Assembly (NCBI GenBank): GCA_037043235.1
Contig: JAWRVZ010000055.1
Location: forward strand, 2,786,501 to 2,850,500
Reading direction: 5' to 3'
DNA from: Rhodeus uyekii
Lineage: Eukaryota; Chordata; Actinopteri; Cypriniformes; Acheilognathidae
DNA: 64,000 bases
Part shown: piece by piece, positions 41,557 through 54,068 of the stretch
How the letters are laid out: the number at the start of each line of letters is the position of its first letter
How positions within the stretch are numbered: the stretch's first letter is position 1
Notes under the pieces: generated by a model
What the model was told of the DNA's origin: nothing
The model's database searches: none
Seen by the model: the letters and a program-made list of their open reading frames with translations, nothing else
Position numbers and translations under genes: made by a program

Positions 41557-43703
41557 AGTAGAGGATTACTGTCATTTATGTCTCTGTCATTATTTGTTTC
41601 CGCCCCTTTCCATTATTTGTCAATGAGATGGAAAGTGAGAGAGGGAAAAAGCAAATGAGTGAAGAGGGTGCTGTGGAAATTGTGGTAAAGATACAGCAGA
41701 TGAAATTCGCTGTGGTTCTTAACACTCCTGACCACATCCCAGGCGGGGAGGGATCTGATTAGACTGATGTGGTCTGTGTATTCAGTGGGTGGAAACTCTG
41801 GTTAAGTATTTTGTTTTTAGGGTGTGTTGTCACCGCCAAGGTAACAGGCTTTCTGTAAAGGCTTGTTTTATAGCTAACAGATGCTAGAATTGTTAGCATG
41901 AATAATTAATACAGTGTGCTGTAATTGTTTGTAGCTTTTAGGAGCTGAGCTAGCTTGGGCTTTTAAGAATAAAATGATTATTTGTTTCCACAGATCCCAA
42001 AGATTTTTGGTTTGATTGACTTATACCTTAACATTTCCTCAAAAACGCATCAATATTTAAATAGCAAATCTGTGTACATTAAATAATAATTAAAAAAAAA
42101 TCAAAATAATAGTCTCAAACACGTGTATGTAGGCAGTGCAGATGATCTTCATATCCTGTTGTATCTTTATCTACATTATCCTATAAAACAGCTGACCTAC
42201 ATGAACTCTTTTTATCTTTCTTTCTTCACCACATTCTTTCTGTTCTAAAAACAAGCGCCATCTGCGTTTTGGGGTTTTTGATCCTGCAGGTGTATTTGTA
42301 CGTACTGGTATTTAAGCCTTGAGGCAGCTCTCTCATCTTTGTACAGTAATTTCTCTTCTTCTCTGCCGCTCTGCATGCATTTTCGTGCCTGTCGTTACCT
42401 ATTACCTTGTACTTATTTTGATTTGCCAGATGAAGAGACAGGAATTAAAGAACACACACACATTCACTGTACTGCATAAAACAACAATTTGGTGGACACA
42501 TAAGAGGCCCACATTATAGGAATCATTCTATAGTCCATTGGGAAAGTGACAGTGACTAATAGATTATGCCACTTCCTGTTGCGGGTCAAAAAGGGAGTAA
42601 GACTGAGTCAGCCTTTGGGTTCTAATTCTCAGAGGGAGTGCATATATTTTAATGCTCAGAAAATATGCTTGTGTGTGTGCACAAATACACACACCTCTTT
42701 TTTATGTTATTGTAACCCACTTTCCATCAATTCCAATTTATTTTTAGTAGGGGCGTATGATTTAGGGTGATGATGAAGGCAACCTCCCCTTCGGGTATTT
42801 GAGTAAAATGCTTAGTTTGGAATTTAGCCAGGACTTGTTTTCACATGTTTTGGAATAGTGGTTTCAGGCTTTTCTGAACTAAATTGATGTGCGAATGTGC
42901 ATGTATACATGTGCTGGTAAAAATAATCAGGTGTGCAGTACTAATCTGGAAAAGTTGAGAGCACTTAAGTGCCAAGGCCTCCAGACTTGTCTTTTTAAAT
43001 TGACTGTGCATTTAGTTTAATGTCAAGGTGTTATGATTTATGGGAATACTTTCCTTCTTCCTCTGTATTTCACCCTTGACACCCACACAGAGCCCAGAGG
43101 CTATTCATACTAAGCTTCAAGCTTAGTGTGCTTTTAAACCAGCACTTTTTTGTCTGCTTTTGGTCCATTTGATGTCAGTTTGGTGCTCTTTTGGATGGTG
43201 GAAAAGAGGTCACCCAGGACTGTAACCAACTAGTGGAATTAAGCAATCTGTTTCTTGTCGTGTCTTTTTATTTTTTTAATGTCATGCATTTTATATGGTC
43301 TCAAATGGAGCAGTCTATTGCATTCATTTGTGTACTCAGAGTGAATGTGTTTGTGAGTGTGTGCTTCCTGTTTATGGCCGTTGTCATTCTGTATTAACTA
43401 AATGTTCATAAAAATTGTAATTCTGTCATACTGAATTTAGAATTCTTAAAAGTCAATTCTTACATTGAAGCTTTGCAGATGTTTCTTTGGAATGCTATCC
43501 CCAAAACCTCTCTCTCCTCAGTGGTTCTCTCCAGTACCATCATTGGCTGTACATATAGCCTCTGCCTCTTATACTTATATCTTCACAGAGAATGAGTATA
43601 ATTTAACCAAACACAAATCTGATAGACCAAAATTATATTTTGTCTTTACATGCTACATTACACAAATCTACAAACAAAAACACAACAGGAAAAAGTTTCA
43701 TAA
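41557..43703. other. Intergenic, no recognised gene
   Basis: Unique-looking AT-rich sequence. A perfect 19-nt palindrome with one central base (actaagcttcaagcttagt) is at 43109-43127. No coding region is supported. Confidence 0.55.
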
Positions 43704-43705
43704 TA

Positions 43706-44449
43706 CAGTGGTACCTCGAGATACGAGCAGCTTAACATACGAGTTTTTTGAGATACGAGCCGGAGCTCAGGCCATATTTTCGTTCAAGATACGAGCCCAA
43801 ATCCGAGATACGAGCCATGTTTCCGTGATGTCTCTGTCCTCCGAACGCGGAAGTAACGCGGGTGCGGCGGCGCGATCTGCCTGTCCTCCGAACGCGGAAG
43901 TAACGCGGGTGCGGCGGCGCGATCTGCCTGTCCTCCGAACGCGGAAGTATCTGTCGACGGGCGGCGGCGTCAAAAGAGCCATATGCAGCCATCAAAAGAG
44001 CCATATGGCTCGCGAGCCATAGGTTCCCGAACCTTGGTTTAAGGCAAGCCATGGCTGGTTTGATCATTTTAAGAAGATAACTGGCATCCATTCAGTGGTG
44101 AGGCATGGCGAAGCTGCGAGTGCGGACGTGAAAGCACCCTCCCTCCTCCTCGCCGTTCACCTTCGTTAACCACTCTCGTCTGTCTCCAAAGTAAGACTAT
44201 TATGCTAAATAACTCTTTTATTTCTTTATTTCATTTTTTAATGTATTTGTTAATTATACATGTTTATTTGTTATATAAAAACATATCTTTATTCATAATT
44301 TACAATGGTTTGGGGATTTTTCATAGGTCCGGAACGGATTAAATCAAATTCAGTTATTTTAAATGGGAGAAATTTGTTTGAGATACGAACTGATTGACTT
44401 ACGAGCTCAGCTCTGGAACGAATTAAACTTGTATCTCGAGGTACCACTG
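43706..44449. mobile_element. TA-flanked Tigger/pogo-like element, 744 bp
   Basis: The ends cagtggtacctcgagatacg and gtatctcgaggtaccactg are nearly perfect inverted copies with TA at 43704-43705 and 44450-44451. Repeated gatacgag motifs lie inside each end. The interior contains a 47-bp tandem repeat and a hAT-like end (ggctcgcgagccataggttc). Confidence 0.85.
43835..43949. repeat. 47-bp GC-rich tandem repeat, about 2.4 copies
   Basis: Copies start at 43835, 43882 and 43929 with tgtcctccgaacgcggaagt and are identical over the compared bases except where the third copy stops. It is located inside the TA-flanked element. Confidence 0.85.
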
Positions 44450-44504
44450 TACAATATAAAAAGATATCAGAAGAAATAAAAAGTTCCATGGCTAATTTGC
44501 CCCC

Positions 44505-44996
44505 TGTAACGGAAGGGACTCACAGGCAGAGATCCAATAGCGTGTCTTTAATGAGAATGGTCGTACAGGCAGATAGTCAGGACAGGCAGAGAGCATACAT
44601 AAATGATAATCCAGGCAAGGGTTGAAAAGGTAGGCGGACAGAATCAGAGTCGTAGTACAGGCGGGGAAGTCAGGACAAGCAGATAACAATCACGAGCGAT
44701 AATCCAGGCACAGGTCGGGGCAGGGGGACAGAATCAAAACGGGAAAACAGCAGAAACGTTATCAGGAGATTAGGCACAGGAATAAACGCTCAGAAATGTT
44801 AGCTATTTTCAAAACAAGACTTCGAGATGATACTGCAATTGACAGTCTTTTATAGTTTGTGTAATGGTTCGCAGCTGGTGCGATAATCAGTCCAATGAAC
44901 GGTTTCATGGGAAATGTAGTGTGTGTGTGTCAGTATACGTGTGAGAGCTCCCTCCGGTGGCCAGAGGGGGGAGGCGCGGAGCTCGTAATCATAACA
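44505..44996. mobile_element. Solo LTR, 492 bp, flanked by ccccc
   Basis: It runs TGTAACGG to CATAACA with five-C repeats at 44500-44504 and 44997-45001. The homopolymer makes the duplication weaker evidence than the others, but the TGT...ACA termini agree. Intergenic. Confidence 0.65.
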
Positions 44997-45001
44997 CCCC
45001 C

Positions 45002-48000
45002 ACAATGCTAGGGTGTTGAACCAAGCAGTTTAAAGCAGGCTGATTTGAAATGTTTGCATTTGAAATCAGTAGTTTAAAAAAACATACTACATTCTTCATA
45101 CTCTAACATGCTACATCAATGGCTAGAGTCTGTCAAGGAACTATGGTATTTCATCAATCAATTTTTTTTGTGTCAAAGTTCAATGTGAATATTTGAGGGA
45201 CTGCTGGATTGTTAAAGCTGATTGACCAGCTTCCCGACAGTAGGTGCGTCGTTTTGAAATTTGTGTTGGGCAAGTAAAGTTAAGATCTTCCACATTCGCC
45301 CTTAGCTTTCACCCACATCCTCTCTATTTCCCTCTAGCCTTGCATGCTCTCAATACCTTTCCTTTGTGGTGGTCAGTAGGTATGTTTACATGCAAAAAGA
45401 ATTGTCAATTTGCATTAATCATTTTGATTTCAGATTCTGAAAGTTCTGTTTATATGAAACTTAAACTTTGCAATCCGATTCACAAATTTGTTTGCATATG
45501 TATTATATGTATTCCAAACAAAACTCTAGTCCATTCGCAATCCGATTTGGATTCAAGCATTTACATGCTTACTTATTTCCTAATGATTTAATTATTTCAG
45601 ATCTACGCCTTCCACCTCTTCCAATCTAAATTTTGGATCGAGCTCAATTGGATCGATTTAGGTGTTTACATGAAGGTTTTTTAGTTCAATTAAGCCATCA
45701 ATTTGATTACTAACAAACAAGCAAGTTATTTGCTTCCAAAGCAAGATAACTGGGTATGCTACAGGGGTATAAATATATTAAACCATTTTCTTGTAAATGT
45801 AGCAACTGTCCTCCTCAATGATACTATTCCTGGTTTATAGTGTGTATGCTTAGGGTCAGGATGAACATTATAAACACAAATCAGGATTGTGTGACTCAAT
45901 CTAAACGGAATAGTCATTTAACAGAGAAAATGAATGAGTTCCCATGTCTTACTGGCCATGACAATAGTGCTCTTTTCTTTGTACTGTCTTGTCTCTTTTC
46001 TTTTGTTTGGATGATTTATCAACACTAGGTTCACTCCTTTTGTCTGTTGTGAGAGGCCATGACCCATATATGTACAAAATCATATATCAGGAATGCTCTC
46101 TGGATCATAGCTGCTTCTTTGCACTCCTTGGCTTAAACCTTAGTAAACAATGTGAAAATCTGATCCTAAATCAGCACTCTGCACAAATACATAATGTTGG
46201 ATCTCCGGGGGAGTACTTCCTCCCTGAGGTCTGATGAAAATCAATGTCTGTGGTTCTGGCGGAGTCTGGTTGAAACATTTATCAAAATCATCTGATGGGC
46301 CTGGATAAGAGGAAATTAAGGACTGTATGATGTCCGCTATGTACTGAGAGGATTTGTATTTGATTGCTGTGTTCGGTGATCGAGGGAGAACCAGATAAAA
46401 AGATCATTGGGAAAAACTGTGGGATGGGGGGCTCATACATTTTGTATTAAAGCAGATTGGCTTCTTAATTGCCCCATAGGGCCGACTAGCCATAACCAAC
46501 AAGTCTCAGCCTGGCCAGATGGTGGATTGAGCCTCAGAGTAGTGGGGTGGCCTGCCTGAGTGAGGTGTGTGTGTGTGTTGAGTGTGTATTAGTGGTTGTG
46601 ACTGTTTGTCCTGCTGGGCTATCCTCCCCTTCTTACATATATCCATCCACTCATCTGACTGTTTGCTGTGGACCGTTAGAGCTAAAGAGGCACCCTGGCT
46701 ATAGCAGCTGGGACTTGAGACTGGGTGTGGATTGGGGGAGGTTTGTGCATGTTATCAAGAATGGGCATCAAGAAGAACAAGAGGAAGGAAGGAAATGTAA
46801 TGGACAGAAAAGTAGGTGGAGGTCTTTACAGATGAAAGAAGTCAAAATGTACTAAATTATGAAAAATCTGACCAGGCAAACAGGAGTTAAGGATCAGTGC
46901 ATAGTAGTGGATGCTGTAAAGATCAATAGAAGAAAGCACAGCATGAGCTTCATGCTTCTGCTCATTCCTGGTGATAACTTGCAGATGGGTCTTCAACAGT
47001 GTCCACTCCATTAACTCTAACAAATGGACTCAAATGAACCCAAATTGGACTCTTGTCCTGGTCACTTTGTCCTTGCCAACACTATACTTGGAACTCATTT
47101 TACTTTGACAATTTCTGTTAAGACTAACATGCGAATAGAGAGTGGTTGCTCTGAGACAGTTGATAAAATCAAAATGATCAAATCTGGTACAATTGGTCAG
47201 ACTGAACTATTTACATGATTTTAAAAAGATTAATTATTGCTCTAGTCTGATGAAAACTTTGTGTGCACGTAAATGCACTTATTGACTATTCTTGGCTATT
47301 ACTATTCTTGACTTATTGACTATTCATACATTTTCAATGTAAAGAAAGTAGAAAGCGATAACATACTTTACCGTGGCCTCATCTACACTATTCCGGAGTA
47401 TCATGCATGGAATGTTGAGCTATTTTTTGTCAAAGCCTTCTTTAGGGTGTTTTAAGGATATAGGATTGTATCTCCTCTGAGACCCCTTGCTGGATTGGTT
47501 TGAAGTGCACTAGCCAGCTGATCCTGCCCAACTCAAGCACAGCACAATGCATGTCTGAAACAGAGCCAGGATATTACAAATGAGCAGTCTGTCAAAAGGC
47601 AGTCATGCTCACTCCGATTCTGACCTAGTTTTTAAATATTCTAACTTACAATTGCTCTGTCTTCCCTCCATCAAGGCTTTCCTCCGCTGGACCATAGCCA
47701 GTGTTCCAGACTGCCTGTCCATATGCGGTACAGCTTTCTAGGCTTTCTACACTATAAAATGACTATGGTGTCAAATTATGCATCTGCAGCTGAGCAGAGA
47801 GGCCTTTACTGTATAGCCATATGGAGAGTCTATGAAGACTGATTGCTTGTGATGAAGACGATGATGACGATTTCTCCAGACATGCATGCAAAGTTTTGGT
47901 TGTAGTCTACCAGCTCAGAAAATTTCCATTATTTAAATGTACTGCCTGTGCAAGTAAATATATGTGTGTGTGTGTATGTTTAATTTTCCACAAGATAACA

Positions 48001-48536
48001 TCTTATCAGGGGAGAACCGTGTACTGGAGAGCAGCCATTGAAAATCTTGACAAGGTTTTTATCGTTGAGTTTGTTGCTCTTGTGCCCTTGTGTATACGGA
48101 TTGCTATTTGAAGTTTTGCAGTTCATTTAGCACATTTCCTTGATTTTGAACACATCTGAGGTATTTACAACAGCAACATCTGTAGAAATAACTACAGCCT
48201 CTGCAGTCTGAGACAAATTAATTTTCTTTATAATAGACACCACAGATCTCAATGTATGTGTTTTTCCTCCGGTATAGGCTACAAATATATTACTGGTAAC
48301 TTTATTTTACTAATATTGTGGAAATCCACCAGTTTGTAGCAAACACATAGATGAATCAATCATGTCTAAAGGCTTATCTCTAGACTGACTAGAGTTAGAT
48401 TTGTTTTCTAATTAAGAAAAGATGTATTGATGGCTATGAAGGGTTTGGTAGATTTGCTGTGCCTCCTGTGGTCCTAAATCCTGTCTGTCTACTCTTTAAT
48501 TCCATAAGGAGGCTTTGACTTGATTATGCTATATAG

Positions 48537-48575
<39 letters not shown>

Positions 48576-50191
48576 TGCGCTCATGCATGTGCAACTGTGT
48601 ATGTGTATGTGTAAGAGAGTACAGCCAAATATCTTTTTTTTTTTTTTTTGCTGTTTAAATACTGAGATTAGCAGTGCAGATTGCAGAAATGATAATCAGT
48701 TGTTTCAAAAGAATCAAAAACACTCTGCAACACTCCAGATAACTGAAAACATTATCCTGTAATTGTAAAGGTTCAGCAAGTCCTTTAAACATTTCAGGTC
48801 TGAAAAATAAATGTCAAAGGGTTCATTCAGGACTCGATTAGAAATGTTTGTTTTCAATAGTGTACAGAAACAACAACCTCTAGAGTATTTAAATTAATTT
48901 GTCTGTGGAATCAAAAATCCTCTTGTCTTGCAAGTGGTGTGCATATGATTTTAGCTTGTGTATTTTGTCAGTGAGGCCAGACACTTTAGTAATGAGGTGT
49001 TTCACCAGGGCACAGATTGTTGCTGCATTCCTTGGAGATATGAAAACACATAAGCACTGATGAGTGACACATAGGCACACTCTGAGATTCACTTCAAAAG
49101 ACCTTGAATTCAGTGTTTGTGTTGCCCCTGAAAAAGCATTTGCAGTAATGAATGCCCTGCAGTGAAACCCAGAGGAAACAGTCATTCGACTGGCTACCAG
49201 ACTCTTTAATGCTTCATTTGGGATTTGTTTTTGTTTAAAGCTTACCTTCCTCAGTTACCAGTTTGCAAGTATGGGGCCTCCGCCCTGCTTCCAACATCCT
49301 GAGCACGTGATGGAGAACCAAGTCCCGTTGCGGAGGGGCAGGGGGGTTACTTTTTGATGGTGTGTCTGGAACTGGAAAGAGATCAAGTTTAGATGTGGTT
49401 TACTCATAACTTTGTTTCTGTATCACTACAGTTTGTGTATTCCATGTGTCTTTCATTAGAAATTAGTTGACTAATGACTGAATGTTTGAGATTCTAACTT
49501 AAGTGTATCACAATTTACAGATGTATAAACTTTTCTTAATGGCTTTCAGCTCTTCTTGCTCTTCTCGCATACTGCTTAATCTGATGTCAAGGGGGCCAGA
49601 CCAGTAAACTCATAGCAAAATGACATAGAACTAACAATAAGTCTGCTTTAAATTAAATGAATTGTTCTTTTACAAAATATATTATGAACAACCTACGTAG
49701 TATGTGCAGTTTCAACACCATTACTCAGTTTAACATTTATTTAAGTGCATTATGCATAAAAATTGTCTTTTTTTTTTTTTACAGTATTTAGAAACAGTTT
49801 TGTGGAAACTTAAAAACACTGTCCTGCATGTTAACAAATCAAATATCAATTATTTAAAATTCATTTTCTAACTCTGGGAAGCAATTCTGAACACATTAAT
49901 TGACTTCATAGTTAAAATCTTAAGTGGCAGCTGTTTTAAAAAGATTTTTTTTTTTGTAAAATTTGCAAGTCTATACATAAGTTTAACTTTATCAACTTGC
50001 GAAAACTGCAATTTGCAATTAGAGTTCGCTAAAGACATGAAATTGTTTCTCAAACCTCCTCAGCAACTCTGAAATTGTGTCTTTGTGCTGTCTCTCTTCA
50101 GGATTAATGCTTCTGCGCAGAGCTGTTCTCACTGCAGCATCACTGGCCTGTCGGCTCTGGGTGAAAACAGGTCGCTGTTTCCTCAGACATG
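45002..50191. other. Intergenic, little recognised
   Basis: At 45375-45690 a repeat-like stretch has gtatgtttacatgcaaa near its left and gtgtttacatgaagg near its right, with caatccgatt twice inside. It is possibly a decayed transposon. The remainder shows no gene-like signal apart from the (GT)n tract. Confidence 0.5.
48537..48573. repeat. (GT)n microsatellite
   Basis: A GT tract of about 36 bp in the ablim2-afap1 intergenic region. Confidence 0.95.
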
Positions 50192-50199
50192 GTAATCAT

Positions 50200-50417
50200 G
50201 GAGTTTAGGTGCCTATATTCAAATGGCCACAGATTGCGTAATTTCAGATGGCTGGGCAGCATATGCAAATCTTTCCAATTTACGCCAAGGAATCAACACT
50301 CACGGCGTTGTGGTTCATCAACACAACTTTGTAGATCAGAACGACAGGGAGATCCACACAAAAACAACAGTCCCTATTGCTTATTTAATGGTTTTTGAAT
50401 ATAGGCACCTAAACTCC
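50200..50417 (+). mobile_element. Merlin-type mini-transposon with transposase C-terminal remnant
   Basis: A 24-bp perfect inverted repeat (ggagtttaggtgcctatatt and onward) bounds 218 bp. Flanks gtaatcat and ataattat fit an aged 8-bp duplication. Inside, codons from 50223 read VISDGWAAYANL, then HGVVVHQHNFVDQNDREIHT, resembling the SDGWAAY...HGVVNHS.NFVDP.TGVHTN segment of IS1016/Merlin transposases (established family). Most of the transposase is missing. Confidence 0.75.
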
Positions 50418-50425
50418 ATAATTAT

Positions 50426-50758
50426 CAGTTTTATAGTGGCGCCGAATATTATATTCCTTAAGCACCGAAACTTGCTGCATGCACACGGGTTTCCCATTCA
50501 CCTCCGTGAACATATAGGAAGAGGTCAATTTGTCTTGAAAAATCCGACACTTTGTGTCCACTCTTCTCTTTTTTGACAAAGATATTTTGACGATGAGGGT
50601 GCCACGGCCAACAGAAAAGCGCGTAAACGCATAGAACTAAACGGCACTCAGACCCTGAAGCTCAGTGCTGCCATCTGCTGTTAGTTCTGCCAAAAATGAA
50701 AATATTTTTTCCCATATTGCAGATTTATCTCCCGCGGGCCATACGTTTGACACCCCTG
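50426..50758. mobile_element. hAT-type element fragment (one end)
   Basis: The right end, ccgcgggccatacgtttgac then acccctg, is the inverted form of the common CAGGGGTGTCAAACGTACGG hAT terminus. The opposite end was not found, so the copy is incomplete or was broken by the Merlin insertion. Confidence 0.5.
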
Positions 50759-50916
50759 CTCTAGATTGTGCCATTTTTAATGTGAGTATATAAACATGGG
50801 TTTGTCCTGACGGGGGACAAAGGGGACCTATTATGTCCCTTTTCACTAGATGTAATATAAGTCTCTGATGTCCCCAGAATGTGTCTGTAAAGTTTCAGCT
50901 CAAAATACCCCACAGA

Positions 50917-51140
50917 TCATGGTTGGTGTGTGTAAGTATGAAGGCACGAAGGCAGGAATAACTCAAACTTTTAATAATAAATTCAAAGGAAAATACACAC
51001 TGCATCAACTAAGATTTGCATGAATAGTGCATAAACGTCTGATGGCTAATTAACGTCTGATCAACACTGATGACAGGGGGCTCTGGAGGAGGACAATGAA
51101 GAGAGACAAAGACAGATAAGACAAGGGAGGGGGGGATAAG
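50917..51140. repeat. Unclassified interspersed repeat, copy A
   Basis: It shares gaaggca.gaaggca.gaataactcaaa and gcataaa.gtctga with a second copy at 52453. It may be an LTR piece; no clear end or target duplication was found here. Confidence 0.5.
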
Positions 51141-51232
51141 GGATAAGGATCAGTTTAGGGGCCTCCAGGGTGGTGCCGGCAGCTCAGGTGTCCCCCCTCC
51201 CCCCCAGTGTTATATTTGTTTTGTAAGAGCAC

Positions 51233-52160
51233 TGTAACAATGTTCAATGTTCAGGGAGGAAGGAGGCGGGAACCGGCGAACATTCAACCAACTTTAATAA
51301 AACATAAATACAAAATAAATGTAATGGTAGCAGTTCCTCACGAACGACTGCCGCCCACACAAACACAAAACACAACATAAAGTCCAGGCCTGATCCTCTC
51401 TCGTCTTTCACTGTCCTCCTTTTATGCCTCCACTACTCCGTGAGATCCAAGACTGGTGGGTCACAGGTGACGCTCATTACCAATCACGCCATCGGCTCGG
51501 GGGTTCTCACGAGACTGCGCTCTACTCCCCCCGCCTCCTCCTCCAGGGGGGCCCGTTCGCGGCGGCCGCGGTACCTCGGGGTAAGGACAGACGATGGGAC
51601 TGGATACTGATGACTCCTCCTGGCGAGGGCAGCCGGCAGAGAGCCCCCCATTCTTGGCAGACAGCAGCAGGCTCTGGCGCTCTGGCGAACAGGGCGACTC
51701 CTCCGCTCCCTAACGGACGGCAGCCTCCCACCTCGTCCCAGGAGCACAGCAGGGGTCTCCGTCCCACGTGATCTGACGACGCTCCAGCGCCACCGCCGTG
51801 GGCAGTCCCTGACGATCCTGGCGTCTTCTTTCGTGCTGCCCGACCTCCGCAGGATCGCGATCCCTCCCAGCAGCGAGGGCTCTCAGACAGCGTGTCCCTC
51901 CTACCTCCCGGGTTTCGGCACCAATGTAACAATATTCAGGGAGGAAGAAGGGGGGAACCAGCGAACATTCAATAAACTTTAGCAAAACATAAATACAAAA
52001 TAAACGTAATGGCTGCAGTCCCTTATGGACGACTGCCGCCCACACAAACACAAAACACAACATAAAGTCCAGGCCTGATCCTCTGTGAGATCCAATACTG
52101 GAGAGATCCAAGACTCTCGTGACGCTCCCACGGTCGCTCGACCCCACCCTGCTCGCCACA
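51233..52160 (-). mobile_element. Compact 928-bp LTR retroelement with tRNA-Phe-type primer site (TRIM-like)
   Basis: Exact agcac repeats flank the element (51228-51232, 52161-52165). Two direct repeats start TGTAACAAT at 51233 and 51925 and share the tract through gtccaggcctgatcctc. Just left of the second copy the plus strand reads TCCCGGGTTTCGGCACCA (51906-51923), the 3' end of tRNA-Phe including CCA. The copy at 51925-52160 is therefore the 5' LTR on the minus strand. A purine tract (minus strand, about 51524-51544) lies before the other LTR. The short GC-rich interior has no gag or pol that I can recognise, so it is non-autonomous. Confidence 0.8.
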
Positions 52161-52452
52161 AGCACATTATGGATAAAATCCACTTTGAGCTCATGGCAAT
52201 CATCTATGGAGCTATCCCCCATAAGCTATCCCCTATTCATCCTACAGCCCCATCCAGAAGCATGAGTTGAGCATAGTGGCACTTCAACTCACCAGACGGG
52301 CCAGCTCTAAAAACTTCTCCAAGTACTCCTCCAGCGGCCGGCCGTTCTGGCAGAGACAGAGAAGAAGATGTTTCTCAGCCTGCTGTGTCCTCTCTGCCTG
52401 ATCCATCTCTGCAGTCACTTTTTCTGTTGATAATATTCCAGGTCCGTTGTTC

Positions 52453-52650
52453 TGTCACGGGTTGTGTGTAGAGATGAAGGCATGAAGGCAAGAATAACTC
52501 AAATAAACTTAAGAATAAACTCAAGGGAAAACACAATGCATCAACTAAAATGAACAATGCATAAAGGTCTGACAGGCACCGACGACAATGGACCAAAACT
52601 GAAGAAAACACAGATTAAATACAAATGAGGGAAACAAGGGGGGTGGGGGG
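52453..52650. repeat. Unclassified interspersed repeat, copy B (LTR-like start)
   Basis: It starts TGTCACGGGTTGTG and resembles copy A at 50917 in several blocks. The right boundary is lost in a G-rich run near 52640. Confidence 0.5.
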
Positions 52651-53304
52651 GTATAGCATTTCTAGAAATAACATTTTTAGTCAAAAAATAAAAACCCGCC
52701 AGTGGCATCAAAAACCAGCCCAAATTTTATCAACCAGCCCAATGCATTTTTTCCCCGGTCGGACTTACCAAAAGGAGCCCAATTGGGCGGGAACCCGCCC
52801 AATCTTGCATCACTGCTTGGAGAGCACATGGGAAACCAGGAAGTAAACAGTAATTGTGTGTGTCCCTTTAAATTCAAATTAACTGCTGCTCCCAGCCCCC
52901 TTTCCAGAAGAGGGCAGCGCTTTCACAGCTTGTGCTTCGGATCCTCAACAACAAAACTAGAGAATCTCAGGTAGCCAAAAAGTGTCAGTCTTGGCATATA
53001 ATTGTTTTTTATGTGAAGGTCAAATACATGGATCAGTGTCCATACACAATATCCTGCTGACACACAGTAGAGTTCACTTGGTCACCCACATACAGTATGT
53101 GTGGATGTTTTTAGTCCAGACATGCATTTACATTGACTTGTAGTAATGGTTATATTATCTGATTGTGCATGACCATACTTAATTTAATTAATAAGATGAT
53201 ACATTTTATAGCATTTGAAGTTATATAAATGTTATTTCAGTTTCACTAGGATTTGCTAATTTCAAATTATGTTGTGTACGCATTTATGATTTGTGTTTAG
53301 TCCC

Positions 53305-54068
53305 TGTCAGGTGTGTGGGAAGGGATGAATGAGGACTCAATGATGCAATGAGACTGGGGATTTATTCATAACAAAAACGTAAATAAAAACTGAACATAAC
53401 CAACCCCGTGGGGAAAAAACAAGACTAGAGGACAGACTCAAACTAGGACTAGACTTCAGACTTCAAACTTGACAGACTTGACTCAGGACTAGAAACAGGA
53501 CAGCATGACCACTACCTTGAAACGACGAGAAACCAGCACAAGACAACAGACACGGATGGATTAAATACACACATGAGGGATGGTAATTGAATGAGACACA
53601 GCTGGGAACAAATCAAACTAAAACAGGGAAACAAGGTGGGAGGGTTACACATTGACGAGACAAAGACGACGCGCAGCTGGCGACAACCGAACTGCGCGTG
53701 ACAGGAAACATAACATAAAAACATAAACACACGGACGAGAGGAGGCGCGGCTCGCGCAAGGCTTGAAACCGCGCCCACTCACATAACGTAGAGCTCGCAA
53801 GAACGAGTTCTCACGAGCTCACGACAAGGACTAACACACACGAGTTATGAATGCCCGAATCCCGATCCAAAACCGAAACTGAACCAGACCCAAGTATCGG
53901 GACCGGACATCATAACTCGTACGAAAGACGTCACAGACAAGCGCGCGCGCGGCTCGAATCCTCGACGCCGTGCGCACACACACCAAACACGAGACATAAC
54001 GGTAGTGTCAGAGCTCTGCCACAAAACCAAGAAATGACTACTAGAACGAATGTGGCAGAACCCTGACA
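53305..54068 (-). mobile_element. Solo LTR, 764 bp, with perfect 5-bp target duplication
   Basis: It begins TGTCAGGTGTG and ends AACCCTGACA, with exact gtccc repeats at 53300-53304 and 54069-54073. The ggggatttattc motif gives AATAAA on the minus strand. It is CpG-rich toward the right end. Intergenic, 1 kb upstream of the probable afap1 exon 1. Confidence 0.82.

Noticed and set aside
43465..44022. 185-codon open reading frame
   Set aside because: Its right half is the TA-flanked element and its 47-bp tandem repeat, which explains the openness and the repeated peptide.
51522..52222. Long GC-rich open frames on the minus strand (up to 170 codons)
   Set aside because: They lie in the LTR and interior of the 928-bp retroelement; I see no gag, protease or polymerase motif and the GC bias reduces stops.
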